Shown here: piece by piece, positions 31,221-52,516 of the stretch | Numbering within the stretch: the stretch's first letter is position 1 | How the letters are laid out: every line of letters begins with the position of its first letter | Assembly: GCF_009389715.1 (NCBI RefSeq) | Contig: NW_024067850.1 | Span: 1 to 64,000 of the forward strand | Length of the DNA stretch: 64,000 nt | Direction of reading: 5' to 3' | Source: Phoenix dactylifera | Taxonomy: Eukaryota; Streptophyta; Magnoliopsida; Arecales; Arecaceae | Notes under the pieces: model-generated | What the model was told of the DNA's origin: nothing | What the model saw: the letters and a program-made list of their open reading frames with translations, nothing else | The model's database searches: none | Position numbers and translations under genes: made by a program

Positions 31221-32237
31221 TGCTTGCTTGCTAATCAAAGAAATTTGGTAAATAAACTATCTTTGTAAACTACCAATTGAATAAATGAATTTTACTAGTA
31301 TCTCTTGCTTTGTGATATTGTCCAGAGAGAGATATTGAACATGTATTACTATCCAGTAGCAACATGGTGGCTTTTCCTTTGCTTCATAAACTATTCTTAA
31401 GAGGATCAGCCACAGATACACGTAGATTTGATATTTGGTAAGTGAATGAAAAGATCAGCTACATGCTTTTGCCGATGATAATACCTTTAATATTTTGATT
31501 AATTATCATATGCTTGCACAGAATGCTCTATCTCACACCCGCCACGATAATCCAACCATACAAGGAGAAGGGTTGTATCTTTTGCATAAAAGAAGGATTA
31601 TCTTTCCTTCGCACAAACCTGTCATTGAATCATGCAATAACCGCTTGGACATCTGTGCAAGCAGATAGATGGAGGTGTTCGAAGTGCTTTGAGATCTATG
31701 TGAGACGCGATCCAACAGTCGACGTCGCGGAAGAAGATGTATCGTTCTTTCATATGAAAGATACAACCCATAATCCCCAGAGAAGGGGAGTTCTTTCAAT
31801 CTTTCTTGCTTCCATTTTATTTAAAAGAGAAATAAATGTTTTTAAGCATGATATCAATTATTATAATTTTATACCAATACAGGCATATTTTCGTCAATTT
31901 TTTGTTACATAGTTTATTAAGTCAATAAAATAGAGTAATTATCCTGTAACGCTCATGGAAGGAGGCAAAGCTTTAGCTCCTACACACGTACTACCACTGC
32001 CTGTTGTCATACAGTATTCTGATCCGAGCCTTGTCCAGAAACAAGCTGGGCTAGATTTGGGCCTAAAGCCCATACTGTGGCCTTTCTCATGGCTTCAATC
32101 AACGACCATGGCCCAGGAAAGCCTCACATCCACGACTTGGCAATTAGGGTTGCTGGTGAGGCAGTGGCTGCTCTTTCTACCACGCACGAGTCCTAAGCAG
32201 GACTTTAATAGATGTTGTCGGATTACCGCTCATGATT
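31221..32237. other. Intergenic region with an unassigned ORF
   Basis: An ATG-started plus-strand ORF of about 130 codons ends at 31,912 and includes DRWRCSKCFEIYVRRDP and HNPQRRGVLSIFLAS. I do not recognise a family, and its AT-rich, low-complexity end argues against a gene. Nothing else is supported. Confidence 0.3.
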
Positions 32238-32330
32238 TAGTGAAGGATAAAGGAAGAGAGAAGAGAGGAGAGAAGAGAGAACGAGAGAAGAGACAAAGAA
32301 GAAGAAAGAGAAGAGAGAGAGAGAGAGATC
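32238..32330. repeat. Purine-rich (GA/GAA) tract
   Basis: About 90 bases of almost pure A/G on the plus strand (GAAGAGAG and AAGAAGAAAG words), ending in (GA)7. It is low-complexity, and the ORF reading Lys/Arg/Glu through it is an artefact. Confidence 0.85.
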
Positions 32331-32518
32331 TGATTGGATTGTTTGATAGCCGGTAACCAATATATAGCTGATAATATTATAACCATCAGTTATGTCTAAA
32401 AGGGAATTCTATATATCAAAATTTATTCATCGAGTCTGCATATGTTATGTCAACTCATTGCCAGCATCATCATTATAGATCTATATAAAAATCATAAAAT
32501 TTAAAATTTTTTTACATG

Positions 32519-32601
32519 TATACCCTTCAAAATATACTAAATTGTATGAATATTCTAGTAAAATTGCTATATGTATATATACCATTATACAATACTTATT
32601 T

Positions 32602-32632
<31 letters not shown>

Positions 32633-32828
32633 CATTCTTTATATATATATATACACACACACATACTCATACCATCTAATACCGTTAAAAAAATAAATAA
32701 TTTAAATTTGAAATGACTAAAATACTCTTACAGATAGATGTGCAAAAAGAAAATTTTATAAGGATACACATGCAAATAGCAACTTTACAAGAATATTCAT
32801 ATAATTACCCATATTTAGGAGGGTATAT
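32519..32828. mobile_element. Foldback MITE, copy 1
   Basis: The left end TATACCCTTCAAAATATAC then ATTGTATGAATATTCTAGTA and the right end TACAAGAATATTCATATAAT then ATTTAGGAGGGTATA are imperfect inverted repeats of 60-70 bp. The centre includes (AT)n at 32,604-32,632. There is no coding capacity. Long terminal inverted repeats suggest a Mutator-like or foldback MITE, but the target duplication was not clear. Confidence 0.65.
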
Positions 32829-33307
32829 ACTTTTAAAAAAATAATAAAAATGGTCAAAATCTAGTAAAAATAATACAGTTGTTTTTAATAAAAAAAGACG
32901 ATAAAAAAATAATATTATCATGTCATATAATCTCATGTTAATACCAACTCTTATAGAATAAATCATATTTGCTTTTACAAAATTCTCGCCTAAAAAACAA
33001 ACAACTCAACATTTAAAAATCAGTAAAAATATTTTACTAATTTAAGTATCTATAATTAATTTAAATTGGATATGCTTTAATAAAAAATATATAGATATTA
33101 TAGATTCAATAATGATAATTATATAAAAATCAAATAGAGAATAGCATTACCAAAATAATTACCTAATATTTTAACTTGACCGAGCCAAGATTTTAAAAAA
33201 AATGATAATTTATTTCGATCTTTTTTTGACTTGTTGATCCAAGTGAATCATAAAAGACTTTGCAAGTTCCAGCTGAGTTTTGATATTTTTCTAATAGATT
33301 TTTTGAA

Positions 33308-33548
33308 TATATAATATTCTAAATATGAGAAATTATATGAATACTCAAGTAAAGTTGCTATTTGCTTATATACCCTTACAACTTATTTTTGCATATCTAC
33401 CCATAGGGATATTTCGGTCATTTTAGTTTTAAGCTGTTTAGTTTTTACCAATGTTAGATGGTATGGATATATATAAAATGAAGATATATATGCAATTAGG
33501 AATTTACGGGGGTATGTATGCAATTTCGTATATTTAAAAGGATATATA
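33308..33548. mobile_element. Foldback MITE, copy 2
   Basis: Same family as the element at 32.5 kb: CTAAATATGAGAAATTATAT, then AAAGTTGCTATTTGC and ATACCC at the left, with the inverted GGGGGTATGTATGCAATT, TATTTAAAAGGATATA at the right. It lies about 480 bp from copy 1. No ORF. Confidence 0.6.
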
Positions 33549-33940
33549 TGCAAAAAAGAAAACTTTAAAATTTATGGATTGTGAATTAAAATCTTCACTA
33601 GTCTAGATGTAGATAGTTGAGGCAAAATTTTTCAATCATAATCATCCTTGATGACATGATAGTTGTGGTTAATAGGTTCCTTGTGATATATGAGAGCCCA
33701 TCTACCATGTAGAATTTACCCATCCATGGATCACGAAAGGCAATGATTGGAAGAAGGGGTGTCTAAACAGGAGAGGATATTGGCTCATTAACGATTGTTT
33801 TATGTGGAATTCGGAGAGCAAGTTTTTTTTTTTTTTTTTTTTTAATTTCTTTCTTTTGACAAAAGAAAGACGAGATGCCAACAGCAAAATGATAAAAAGT
33901 ATATGTTATTGAGTCATGCCCGGTCAATATCTGATATCAT
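33549..33940. other. Distal upstream region of RPT2
   Basis: AT-rich spacer with a T run (33,823-33,842). No ORF with family features. Confidence 0.45.
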
Positions 33941-33947
33941 GTATGAT

Positions 33948-33995
33948 GGTTCGGATTCGGGTCATTTCTGATCCATCTGAACCCGAATCCGAACC
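33948..33995. repeat. Perfect 15-bp inverted repeat in the RPT2 promoter
   Basis: GGTTCGGATTCGGGT (33,948-33,962) and ACCCGAATCCGAACC (33,981-33,995) are exact reverse complements around an 18-nt loop. It lies about 175 bp before the RPT2 start codon. It may be a transposon remnant or a paired protein-binding site. Confidence 0.9.
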
Positions 33996-34148
33996 TGACC
34001 CTTTTTACGCCGGTGTCGGTTAACCAAGGCTCCTGATCGCTCCTTTCATTTTATCTCGCTTATTTTTATTCCTTTCTTCACCCTGAAACGAGGAAGGCGG
34101 AGTGCGTAAACCCATTCGTTCTTGTACTCCCGACGTCAGAAGAAGGAG

Positions 34149-34157
34149 AAACCCTAG
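34149..34157 (+). promoter_or_regulatory. telo-box in the RPT2 leader
   Basis: AAACCCTAG lies 14 bp before the RPT2 ATG. Telo-boxes (AAACCCTA) are frequent near the start of plant housekeeping genes, including ribosomal and proteasome genes, and can support expression in dividing cells. Confidence 0.55.
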
Positions 34158-34170
34158 CTCAGCGGCGGTC

Positions 34171-44196
<10,026 letters not shown>

Positions 44197-44249
44197 GAAC
44201 GACGTTTTCTGCTGGATTCACAGGTCACACATCTTCTCTTTTTAATAAA

Positions 44250-47200
44250 AAAATGCTCTTCATCTATGAATTTATCATTGTTTCTCTCTCGCTTCATGTT
44301 TGCACATTCTTAGCCGCGGTATTGGCACATGGGTTACAAAAACCATTTTAGCTCCAGTGACTAGAACTGGTTGTACAAAAGAATATGCATTTGTCCATAT
44401 GCAAAAATCCAAAAAATTGTACATAATTACGTCTTTGCTAATAATGTCTGAGTACTAATTAATTAGTAAATGGTGGAGGCAAGTGCTGTTAATTATGATC
44501 TTACCCCGGAAGTGAAGGTTTGTTCCTTTTTCCCCTTTTGATTGTATTAGTCCCATCATTTTTTTTCCTCTTTTATTTGTTAACATGTTTCCCTAGCATT
44601 GTGATTAGAGAGAAAAGGAAATCTTGATTGGATTCAACTCTCTTGATGCAAAGAAAGTTAGAAAGTGGATAAGGCTTGCGGGGCAAGGAAGAGTTTGGCA
44701 AAATAACCGAGGCTTGAGAACAGGAGATGATTGGATGGCCTCAAAATTTTTAGATGGATATGGTTTAAAGGGCAATAATCTTGTTATGAGAGTACATGAT
44801 CTTGGCCAGGAAAGATTGGGGAGCGGTGATGAATGTTGCACATATGAGTTATGGATTTTAGAACTTCCGCAGCTGCAAGTAGCCAGTAGACGTACTGAAT
44901 CCAATGTCTTGTGGTGCCTTGAGCACAAAGCAACAAAGTGTTGCTGGCACTGACGAAGACAGTTTTTGTTGGCTCAAGCCAGCTATGCTCTTTGTCGCCC
45001 TCAGAGAATGAAATCTTGATGGAATCTGAGGATAAGTTGTTGGAGTAGTCACTTGTCTATCATGATATTTGGTAACAAAGTATGCTATGTTTATCATGCG
45101 GCTGCCTCTCCACCCACTCCTTTTTTTTTAAACAAAAATATTGACAATTAGGTGAGATGTCGCACTTTTTTTTCCCGTATTTCCCGTAGTGACAAATTAT
45201 TTCTTGGTTCAGGTAATTAATTACTGCTGAGACTTGAAGACCTCCCCCCTCCTCTTGTTTTTTTTCCCATGTCGACAATTCGTTTTTTTACCCCTAGTGA
45301 CTGGAATTATTTCTTGGTTCAGGTAATTACTGCCGAGACTTTGAAGAAGACTTGGAGGGGCCATCTCTAAGGATGGTGTTATGAACTCGTATACGTATGT
45401 CATGCTTCCACCATTTCAGCTTGAAAGTCACTGTTATAGTTTGAGTTGCTTTATTTTTGTACTGGATAATACTGTGTGTGGGGTAACGGAATATTTATCG
45501 AAATCTTTGTTTGCATGCGGAGGATCTTTTTGAAATTGTGGCACGATTAAGTTGGAAAATAGCGCCAAAAACACCCTTAATAAGTCGCAAGGAGCGTGGC
45601 AAATTTTTAAGTTCTGTTTGCATCCCCCCTTAAAATGGTCTATTCCAGGCGAATATAATGCGTTTGCTCCTGTCTCTCCTGCCTGAAATCAATTTTGGCA
45701 GTTGATTTCCATGCCGAGCCTTTGGAGTTTGTATTTATGCAGTACTATATGGTCCCCGCCTTGTGGTCGCTGGTTAGGAGCAGGCAGAAAGGACGGGGCC
45801 CACGGTGGTTGAGTGGGGTCGTTATTAAGGATCTGTGTTGGAATAAAAAGCTCGCATGTGAATGACTTGGGGATTACTCTTCATCCGCAGGACATTGTAC
45901 CCATGATCGATTGGTGGCCTTTGGCAATATGATGACACCCCTTGGAGGGAGGGAAAGGCTGTGGGGTCAGATGACAGCCTGATTAGATCTACCTGTTTGG
46001 ACCTAAGATTTTTAGTAGATTCCCAAGCGTTGTTGTTTAAGTCCCTCAGCGCATCGACTCTACTTTTGGAAGTATGAGGAATTGTGTTCGTCTGATGTAT
46101 CTTGCTCATAGTTATATTATAATGGACATCCCCGGCCTGTCCTTTTCACTGGCCCCTGCGAAGTGAGTTCCAGTTCGCATGGAGAACTGGAACTCTGAGC
46201 CCAGGACAGAGCCAACTTTGCTTCAACCTTCCGATCCAGGTATAATTGAATAAAGCAATGATTGCTAGGCTTCTCCCTGGGAGTCTCGGAATGATTCAGC
46301 CTACGGTGACAGAATCCGGGATAGGTATAGCGAGGGGCTCTTTTGAAACATTCCAGGGCGTAGGGTTTCGCCAGCCGATCTACCTCATTGGGCGGAGGAG
46401 TTCGCGGTTCACACGAGTCGACATTCCACGCTTTTCATTTTTTATTGCTCTTTGTCCTTTCGTGACTACCTTGTGGACTATCTCCTTCCACCTCCATTAT
46501 TAACATTTTTTTTTGGAAAGAATGGCTGAACCTTCATATTTAAATATTCCATGCAGCAACTGTAGAGTTCTATTGAATCTACATGTACTGTCAGAAATGA
46601 GAGCCAGTGTTTCTAGGTAACGGAGTTCTCTCTTTTTTTTTCTCTCTCTTCCAAAAATAGAAGATTCTTCGGTCCGTTCTGTAGTCGACTTCCTAGATTT
46701 TTGGTCACATGCCACTCTTTGATTAGATATTTTAGAACTTAACCTCTAACAATTATTTTTCATTCTGAAATCAGTAGAAATTAGATTGTTTCTGTGGTAA
46801 AACATGGTGTGAGAAGTAGAGCGCATAACTCAATGCCTGCTTGTGTTTGAGTCGTCTTGTCCTACTTACTGATTTCCATTTTTTTTTGAGCCTTTTATGT
46901 TACTTAAATTACCTCTGCATTTCTGAAAACCTTGTTGGGTAAAATTGTTGTGTAAATTTTTTGTCCGGGATAAGATAGATAATAGTTTTAACCAAAATAA
47001 GTTGTATAAGTGCATTTCGAAGTTTTCTACCATGATAGTTTTTTTCATATTTGGCAGCAAAAGTGAGCTAAAATTTTATGGAATCTATCTTTTAACCATC
47101 CACTAACCTCCTTTATCTGAGAACGAAAATCGCAATTTGGCAGGATAAAATGGGACAAGAGAATTTATTCTAGTCTAATTTGCTTTTTTCTTCAAAATTA

Positions 47201-47848
47201 ATCCGTTGAACATGGAATAAATACGTCTCAATATTTGCTGAAGCATTTAAAAAAAAAAGCGATACTTCATTCTCATTTCACCTTCAAGCTTCTTCTTTTT
47301 TTTCCCTGTCTGATGCTTTTCATTATTCTTATGCTTTCCATTATGCTGATGCGCGGCCCGCCGCCGCCCAGCATCTAATCGAAAGCTGGCTTCAATTCAT
47401 GTACAAGTATAATATGAGAGGCAAATTCTCTCCGGGCAATTCAAGCGATCTTGAACTCTATAGGAACTTAGAAAACAGCAAACGAGGAGACTTATATCCA
47501 CTTTTACAACATATACCATCAGGCTTGAGGTGCCATTAGCAGCGCCTGATCCACCCTTCCAAATTCCCAACATCTCTTAGTATATGTTTGAACTCTTAAT
47601 ATAAATCTAAAAAGAAAAACAAAGTGTGCTCAATTTCCTACCAACTTCAAGATCCCTATCTTCTTCCACAATCCCACCGTCATCTTCACATGCGCCGCCG
47701 CCAGTCCATCACCCACCACCAAATAGATAAGCTCACGGCTCACAGCTCACAAGCCTTTGCTTTACTTGTTCTCGTTTTAAAATTAAAGAACTCTCTCTTT
47801 CTCATCCACCGTAATTGTATAAGAAAATTAACAGCCACACAAGCATAT
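44250..47848. other. Intergenic region between RPT2 and the F-box gene
   Basis: No gene is recognised. An open plus-strand stretch ending at 44,953 (about 100 codons, no ATG at its beginning) has no family motif. A short tandem duplication (ATTATTTCTTGGTTCAGGTA) occurs at about 45,197 and 45,308. A 12-bp hairpin lies at 46,165-46,195. Confidence 0.45.
46165..46195. repeat. 12-bp perfect hairpin, 7-nt loop
   Basis: GAGTTCCAGTTC (46,165-46,176) pairs perfectly with GAACTGGAACTC (46,184-46,195) around GCATGGA. No U tract follows and no gene ends here, so a terminator role is not suggested. Significance unknown. Confidence 0.85.
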
Positions 47849-47854
47849 ATTATT
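47849..47854 (-). terminator. Poly(A) signal of the F-box/kelch gene
   Basis: TTTATT on plus is AATAAA on minus, about 115 bp beyond the stop codon of the F-box gene. Motif reading only. Confidence 0.45.
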
Positions 47855-47969
47855 TATTAAATAAAGAGTGGAAATGGAGGAGAAAGGGTACACAAACTTC
47901 TCCTTTTAGAAACTCCACTTCTATGAAACCTAGAAACCCTTTCTAAACCCCAAAAGCTCTTTTAGAGAT

Positions 47970-49124
47970 CTAAGCGTAGAGAACTTGGGAGTAACAAGGC
48001 ACCAGATCTGCAAACGCCGGCGGCCCCTTCACCACCCTCCACTCCACCCTCAGCCTCTCCTTTTCCCCCTCCCCCTCCACCGCCGCCACCGTCCCCACCC
48101 CGACCTCCAGCCCGCTCCCCACCACATAGATCTCCCCCTCCGCCCCGCTCACGGCGTACGGACGCTTCAGCTCCGGTGGGACCCCGCCCCCCTCTACCCT
48201 CCGCCACGCGTCGCTCCCGGCGTCGTACGCCTTCACCCGCCCGTCCCCGTAGTCGGTGACCACGAGGAGGCGGCCCCCGACGACGGCGCTCGCCCCCGTC
48301 CACCCCTCCCGCATCCCCTCGCTCATCTCCTCCCACGCGTCCCGATCCGCGTCGTAGACCCCCGCCTTCGGCGACGCGTAGAAGGGCCACCTCCACCCCT
48401 CCGTCACGTACATCCGCCGCCCCACCACCGCCGCGTCGTACCGCGCCATCCCACACGGCATCACCGCCGCCGGCGCCCACCGATCCGCCGCCGGGTCGTA
48501 GCACTCCACCGCCGAGATCCCTCCGTCGCCGCCTCCGGCCGCGATGATCCGGCCCCCGATCGCCCCCGCCGCGAAGAAGGACCGCGGGGTCGGCATCGGC
48601 GCCCCGGTGGACCACGAATTCGTGGCGGCGCGGTAGGCGACTAGGGTCCGGAGCGGGGTCTCGGTGTCCGACCGCATCCCGCCGAGGACGTAGATCTCGC
48701 CGCGGTGGGGGAGGGCGGCGCAGGCGAAGGCCGGGGGGCAGAGCGGCGCGGCGGCGCCGGCGGGGACGGGCATCCGGGGAAGGACGAACCAGCGGCGGGT
48801 CCGGGGGTCCAGGGCCTGCCACTGGAGCCGGAGGGAGATCGGATGGAAGGCGAAGACGAAGAGATAGGGAAGTGCGTGGGCGGCGGAGAGCTCCGACTTC
48901 GCACGGAGGAAAGCCGAGCTCGAGAGAGCCCGATTCCAGGCGGAGGACACCGATCGTGCGAGGGCCTGGTAGGGGAAGGGGAGGTGGAGGAGGCACTGCT
49001 CTGCCACCTCGTCCGGTAGCCTGGGGATCAGGGGCTCCATCTCTGCCGCTGCCGACTCCGTCGCCGCCGCCGCGGCGGAAGTCACCTCCTCCTCCTCCGT
49101 CGTAGTTATCGCGCTCGGCGTCAT
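47970..49124 (-). CDS. F-box/kelch-repeat protein (At1g30090-like)
   Basis: Predicted substrate-recognition subunit of an SCF ubiquitin ligase: the F-box binds SKP1/ASK and the kelch propeller binds the target. Single exon, 384 aa. The N-terminus is Ala/Glu-rich; the F-box is at about 32-75 (LIPRLPDEVAEQCLLHLPF ... ARSVSSAWNRAL). Kelch repeats follow, with GG and Trp markers: GEIYVLGGM (143-150), NSWSTGAPMPTPRSFFAAGA (169-188), GRIIAAGGGD (191-200), DRWAPAAVMP (214-223), RYDAAVVGRRMYVTEGWRWP (228-247) and MREGWTGASAVVGGRLLVV (271-289). The YVTEGW..PF.SP and GWTGAS phrases and the end DLVPCYSQVLYA match the At1g30090 family. The start at 49,124 is preferred because a TATA box (49,208-49,214) lies between it and the upstream in-frame ATG at 49,259. 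Very GC-rich, as in grass/palm single-exon genes. The target is unknown. Intact. Confidence 0.92.
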   Translation of the reverse strand: MTPSAITTTEEEEVTSAAAAATESAAAEMEPLIPRLPDEVAEQCLLHLPFPYQALARSVSSAWNRALSSSAFLRAKSELSAAHALPYLFVFAFHPISLRLQWQALDPRTRRWFVLPRMPVPAGAAAPLCPPAFACAALPHRGEIYVLGGMRSDTETPLRTLVAYRAATNSWSTGAPMPTPRSFFAAGAIGGRIIAAGGGDGGISAVECYDPAADRWAPAAVMPCGMARYDAAVVGRRMYVTEGWRWPFYASPKAGVYDADRDAWEEMSEGMREGWTGASAVVGGRLLVVTDYGDGRVKAYDAGSDAWRRVEGGGVPPELKRPYAVSGAEGEIYVVGSGLEVGVGTVAAVEGEGEKERLRVEWRVVKGPPAFADLVPCYSQVLYA

Positions 49125-49207
49125 TGCGATCCGATCCGAAACCACTCTTCTTCTCAAACCTCGCTCGCGCTCTCTTCTCTTCCTCGGACGGGAAGGTCTG
49201 GGCTTGG

Positions 49208-49214
49208 TTTTATA
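49208..49214 (-). promoter_or_regulatory. TATA box of the F-box/kelch gene
   Basis: TTTTATA on plus reads TATAAAA on minus, 84 bp upstream of the chosen ATG. Transcription would begin downstream of the alternative ATG at 49,259, which excludes that start. Confidence 0.6.
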
Positions 49215-49259
49215 GGGAGGCGGTGGGTCGCTGTGTCGGGGCGGAGCGGCGTGCCCCAT

Positions 49260-51292
49260 GGGCCCCACCGAGCTCAAGCGCCACCCGGCGCATGATGGAT
49301 CGTGGGCTATAGCGTGCGGGGCCCAGTGATCATTCCACCATTATTCTAATAATAAAAATATATGCCTTCGGTGTCCGTATACTCTGCGTGCCATTTTTAA
49401 ATTACTAAAGTAATCAGTCCAGAAAAGAGAATTTAGGTAACGCTATATTATCTTTGCATCTAGGTGATTGAGGGATTAATATCATAATTACTTAGCAAAT
49501 GAGGTGCAGGTCCCACCAGAAGTATTGGGCATTCTGTAGTAAAGTTCATGGTTGGTCTTTTATGCTGCTTGTAACCTAACATCACAAGTCCATTGGTGAT
49601 AAACTGAGGGTGTGGGTGCAACGTGAGAATTAATGGGGAGGCATAGGTTGTTAAATGTTGACACAGATCAATTGAGATGGGCGCATCCCTTTAGACCATG
49701 TAGAAGAATAAGCGAGCACTATAGACATGCAAACATCTGCTTGGATGCAATAGCTAGGCTAGGCAATTGCCTTGTATAAAATAATAGATGTAGTTGATCA
49801 AAAATTGATGGATATGATGATGAAAAAGATAGACCTAGTGCCTGTCTTTCATATAGTTATATCATGCTGTAATTGTGAAAGGCAAGGGATGGTAAGATAT
49901 CAACTTCATTGGCATAGATGGCTGGAGACTAATTATATCATCCATAAAGCTTGGGGCCACTTAGGGTGGTTTGGAGTCCACATGTAATCAAGAACACAAG
50001 AATTTGGATTAGAAAGGAAACTCGTCCGTCTCCTGGAAACAACTAAGGTGGATTTTTATTTAGAGGGGGAAGGTTGCGTTGCAAGTCCATTACTTGTCCT
50101 TAGCGAGAAAAAGAGAGTGGTTTTATAAATAGGAGAGCGGAGTTATCTAAAAGGTAGGAGATAATTCTTTTTGTATTTGGAGAGTCTTTTGAGAGGGAGC
50201 CAAATTCACCGTTTTCTTTTTGTAATTCTTTGCATGTTCTTTTTTTGTGTTCGATGTTTATTCTCATATTTGGGCCTGTACGATCGGCCTACTCCGAATG
50301 GTACACAATTCTACATTTCGCAATAAAGATAAGAATCCACCCCCATCCATACATTTAGATAGTGATTTAATGGCGACATTGTCTTCCAAGCCGAGCATGC
50401 CTACAGAGAAGCTAATGGAGTCGCGGATCACTCGAGGGCTCTATGGGCTAGAACGAGAGAGTTGCATAGAGCACTTCCAAACTTGTAATTTTTTTATTTT
50501 TTTTTGTGTATCCACATTCAAAATATATGGGACATCCGTCAGCAGCAAAATAAAATAAAATAAAATTCAGAGTTTTATTATATATATTAATGATTGGTGT
50601 TTCTTTTTCTTCTACTTTGCTAAAGAAATGGGATAACAAAATAAGGGGAACCTCCCACTCGCCCTGCCGTTGCGGGAGATTCGGTGCCTCAACGAGGAAT
50701 GCCATTTCTACTTTGCCGTGTCCCGTGATTCAAATTTTCTCTCTTCTTCATTAGGCCAAGGGTGAGAAAAGGGTGGAGAGGCTAAAAATAAGAATGGTTG
50801 AGACGGCCTTTTCACATGGTGGGCACTCAAGCTCTATATGGTCGAGGTCGGCGACACGTCTCTGTGCAAATTAATTTCCCTGGTCGATGCCTTGGAAAGT
50901 GAATTCCCAACCACATGGCAGGATCCCTATTTATTGTTGCCCCTCTTTTTGGTTGGTTTTGCAAGTTGTCCACCTTCACGCTACTCGCAAGTAGTGGAAA
51001 TATCACCCATCTTAACTCAGGAAGGTGGCATCGGACCTTCCGGTGATGTTGGCTTGCTCCATAACAGGGTGTGGGCGCGCCTCCGTGCGTATGAGAGAGA
51101 GGGAGAGAGGGTGGGTGGTAGTGGGAAGAAGTCAGATTGAACTCTGTATGTTGGAATCCACGAATAAAATATAGTCCCCTCGTCGGTCAATAAAATATAG
51201 ATGAAAGGGTTGATTTACTAATTTGGTCCAAAGTTCAATTGCTTGAATTTTTTTTGGCTTAACTTGAGTACTTATATGAATGGCAAGTTCTT
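49260..51292. other. Intergenic region, no gene recognised
   Basis: A short plus-strand segment near 49,690-49,770 reads CRRISEHYRHANICLDAIARLGN, weakly like the end of a retroelement RNase H domain (HxxREANxxADxLARxG). A TTTATAAATAGGAGAG motif at about 50,122-50,137 resembles a core promoter, but no gene follows. Both are tentative. Confidence 0.35.
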
Positions 51293-51295
51293 TTA

Positions 51296-51559
51296 GGGCA
51301 TATTTAGATTGTGACTACAATCATAATTCAAGTCGGAATAACCATATCTCCAATACATTTGGTTCGCAATCGAAATTGGAATCTGACTCGGAATAGATAG
51401 CAGGAGGAAAATAGAGATTGGATTTTGGAGAATTAGGGTTTTCTATTTTCTCTTGAAATCGAAATAGAAATGGGACTCCTTTCGACCAAATGGTTGGAAT
51501 GAAAGCTACTCATTTCCATTTTCATTCCAGAGTCCAACTTCTTCGGACCAAATATACCC
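51296..51559. mobile_element. Tourist-like MITE
   Basis: 264 bp with ends GGGCATATTTAGATT (left) and, inverted, GGGTATATTTGGTCC (right), flanked by TTA on both sides (51,293-51,295 and 51,560-51,562). The 3-bp TTA target duplication with GG-starting TIRs fits PIF/Harbinger (Tourist) MITEs. The interior repeats GGAATC/GAAATC words and has no ORF. Confidence 0.7.
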
Positions 51560-51562
51560 TTA

Positions 51563-52516
51563 ATTCTAATTGAGACATCAGATCGTTTTAACTCCATTTA
51601 TGATACCAAAGCCGATATGCATCCAAACCGACCGCAACACATGCGAGGGGTCGTCCAACAAAAGCTCGCCACAAAGCCAGCCACTTGGCATGCCCGAAAG
51701 CATGCAACCGAGTTTGAATTTCAAAAGCTCCTTACAGCTAGCGATATCCCAATCGAGATTCCAAGCGATCTTTGAAATCATGCTAATCAAACAGGCCGCA
51801 GAAACACCCGCGACCAATATTCAGAATGTGTGAAGGTCTGCTAATCCTGGCCAATCTACGTGATTGAATGCCATGGCATCGGGTTCGCTTCTTTGTCTAT
51901 ACAACCAACTTTTCGAAAAACCTTTCAGGTAAGTGCTCGGAGGCCCTAACAGACTGCTGAGAACCTTCCTCTGTTTTTTGAGTATCCTCCTGACTTAGAC
52001 ATTGAAGAATCCTCCGTCGGACACATTTCGACACGAGGACTTCTTCGTCTTTGTTGTTTCAAGTCGGAGTGCAGCCGCGAATCAAGATTCCGGCAAATGC
52101 CACTTGCTTTAAATCACAACCTAGCACGATTTGAGCAGCCAATCTTTGAGTTCTCCGGTACCAATGCTTCACTTGCTCGGCGCTTAGGACATGCCAATTT
52201 TCAGCAGCTACAAAAGTTAGATGATCTTGAAATTATTGCTGGAAATCCACGTGCAAGAGATGATCCTTCATAAAAAGAAGGGTACAAGAATTAACATTCC
52301 ACCTTAAATTGCTTGGGCTCACATTTTTTTCCTTTTTTATATTTTTTAATTTAAAAAATAGAAAACTGATATAAGAAATATATTTTTATTTTTAAAAATA
52401 ACTACTATAATTTATGAACAAAGTGAAAGCTTCCAATCCCTAAAAGTTACTTTCGAGGCAGGAAACCAACTCCTCACGTCCAAACTCAGATTATTTTCTC
52501 TTTTCTTATTCTCTGC
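51563..52516. other. Intergenic spacer
   Basis: No recognised gene or repeat structure; short ORFs near 51.57-51.83 kb on both strands have no family features. Confidence 0.45.

Noticed and set aside
31514-31912. ~130-codon plus-strand ORF as a gene
   Set aside because: No recognised family, AT-rich unstructured end, and no promoter or intron signals.
44624-44953. ~109-codon ORF after RPT2
   Set aside because: It opens at a TTG rather than an ATG, has no family match, and lies in the RPT2 3' flank.
47962-48996. 344-codon minus frame and a 219-codon plus frame over the F-box gene
   Set aside because: Both are Arg/Pro/Gly-rich shadows of the real kelch frame, which has ordered F-box and kelch motifs.
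49125-49259. Longer F-box protein starting at the ATG at 49,259
   Set aside because: A TATA box at 49,208-49,214 lies inside that extension and the added residues are low-complexity.
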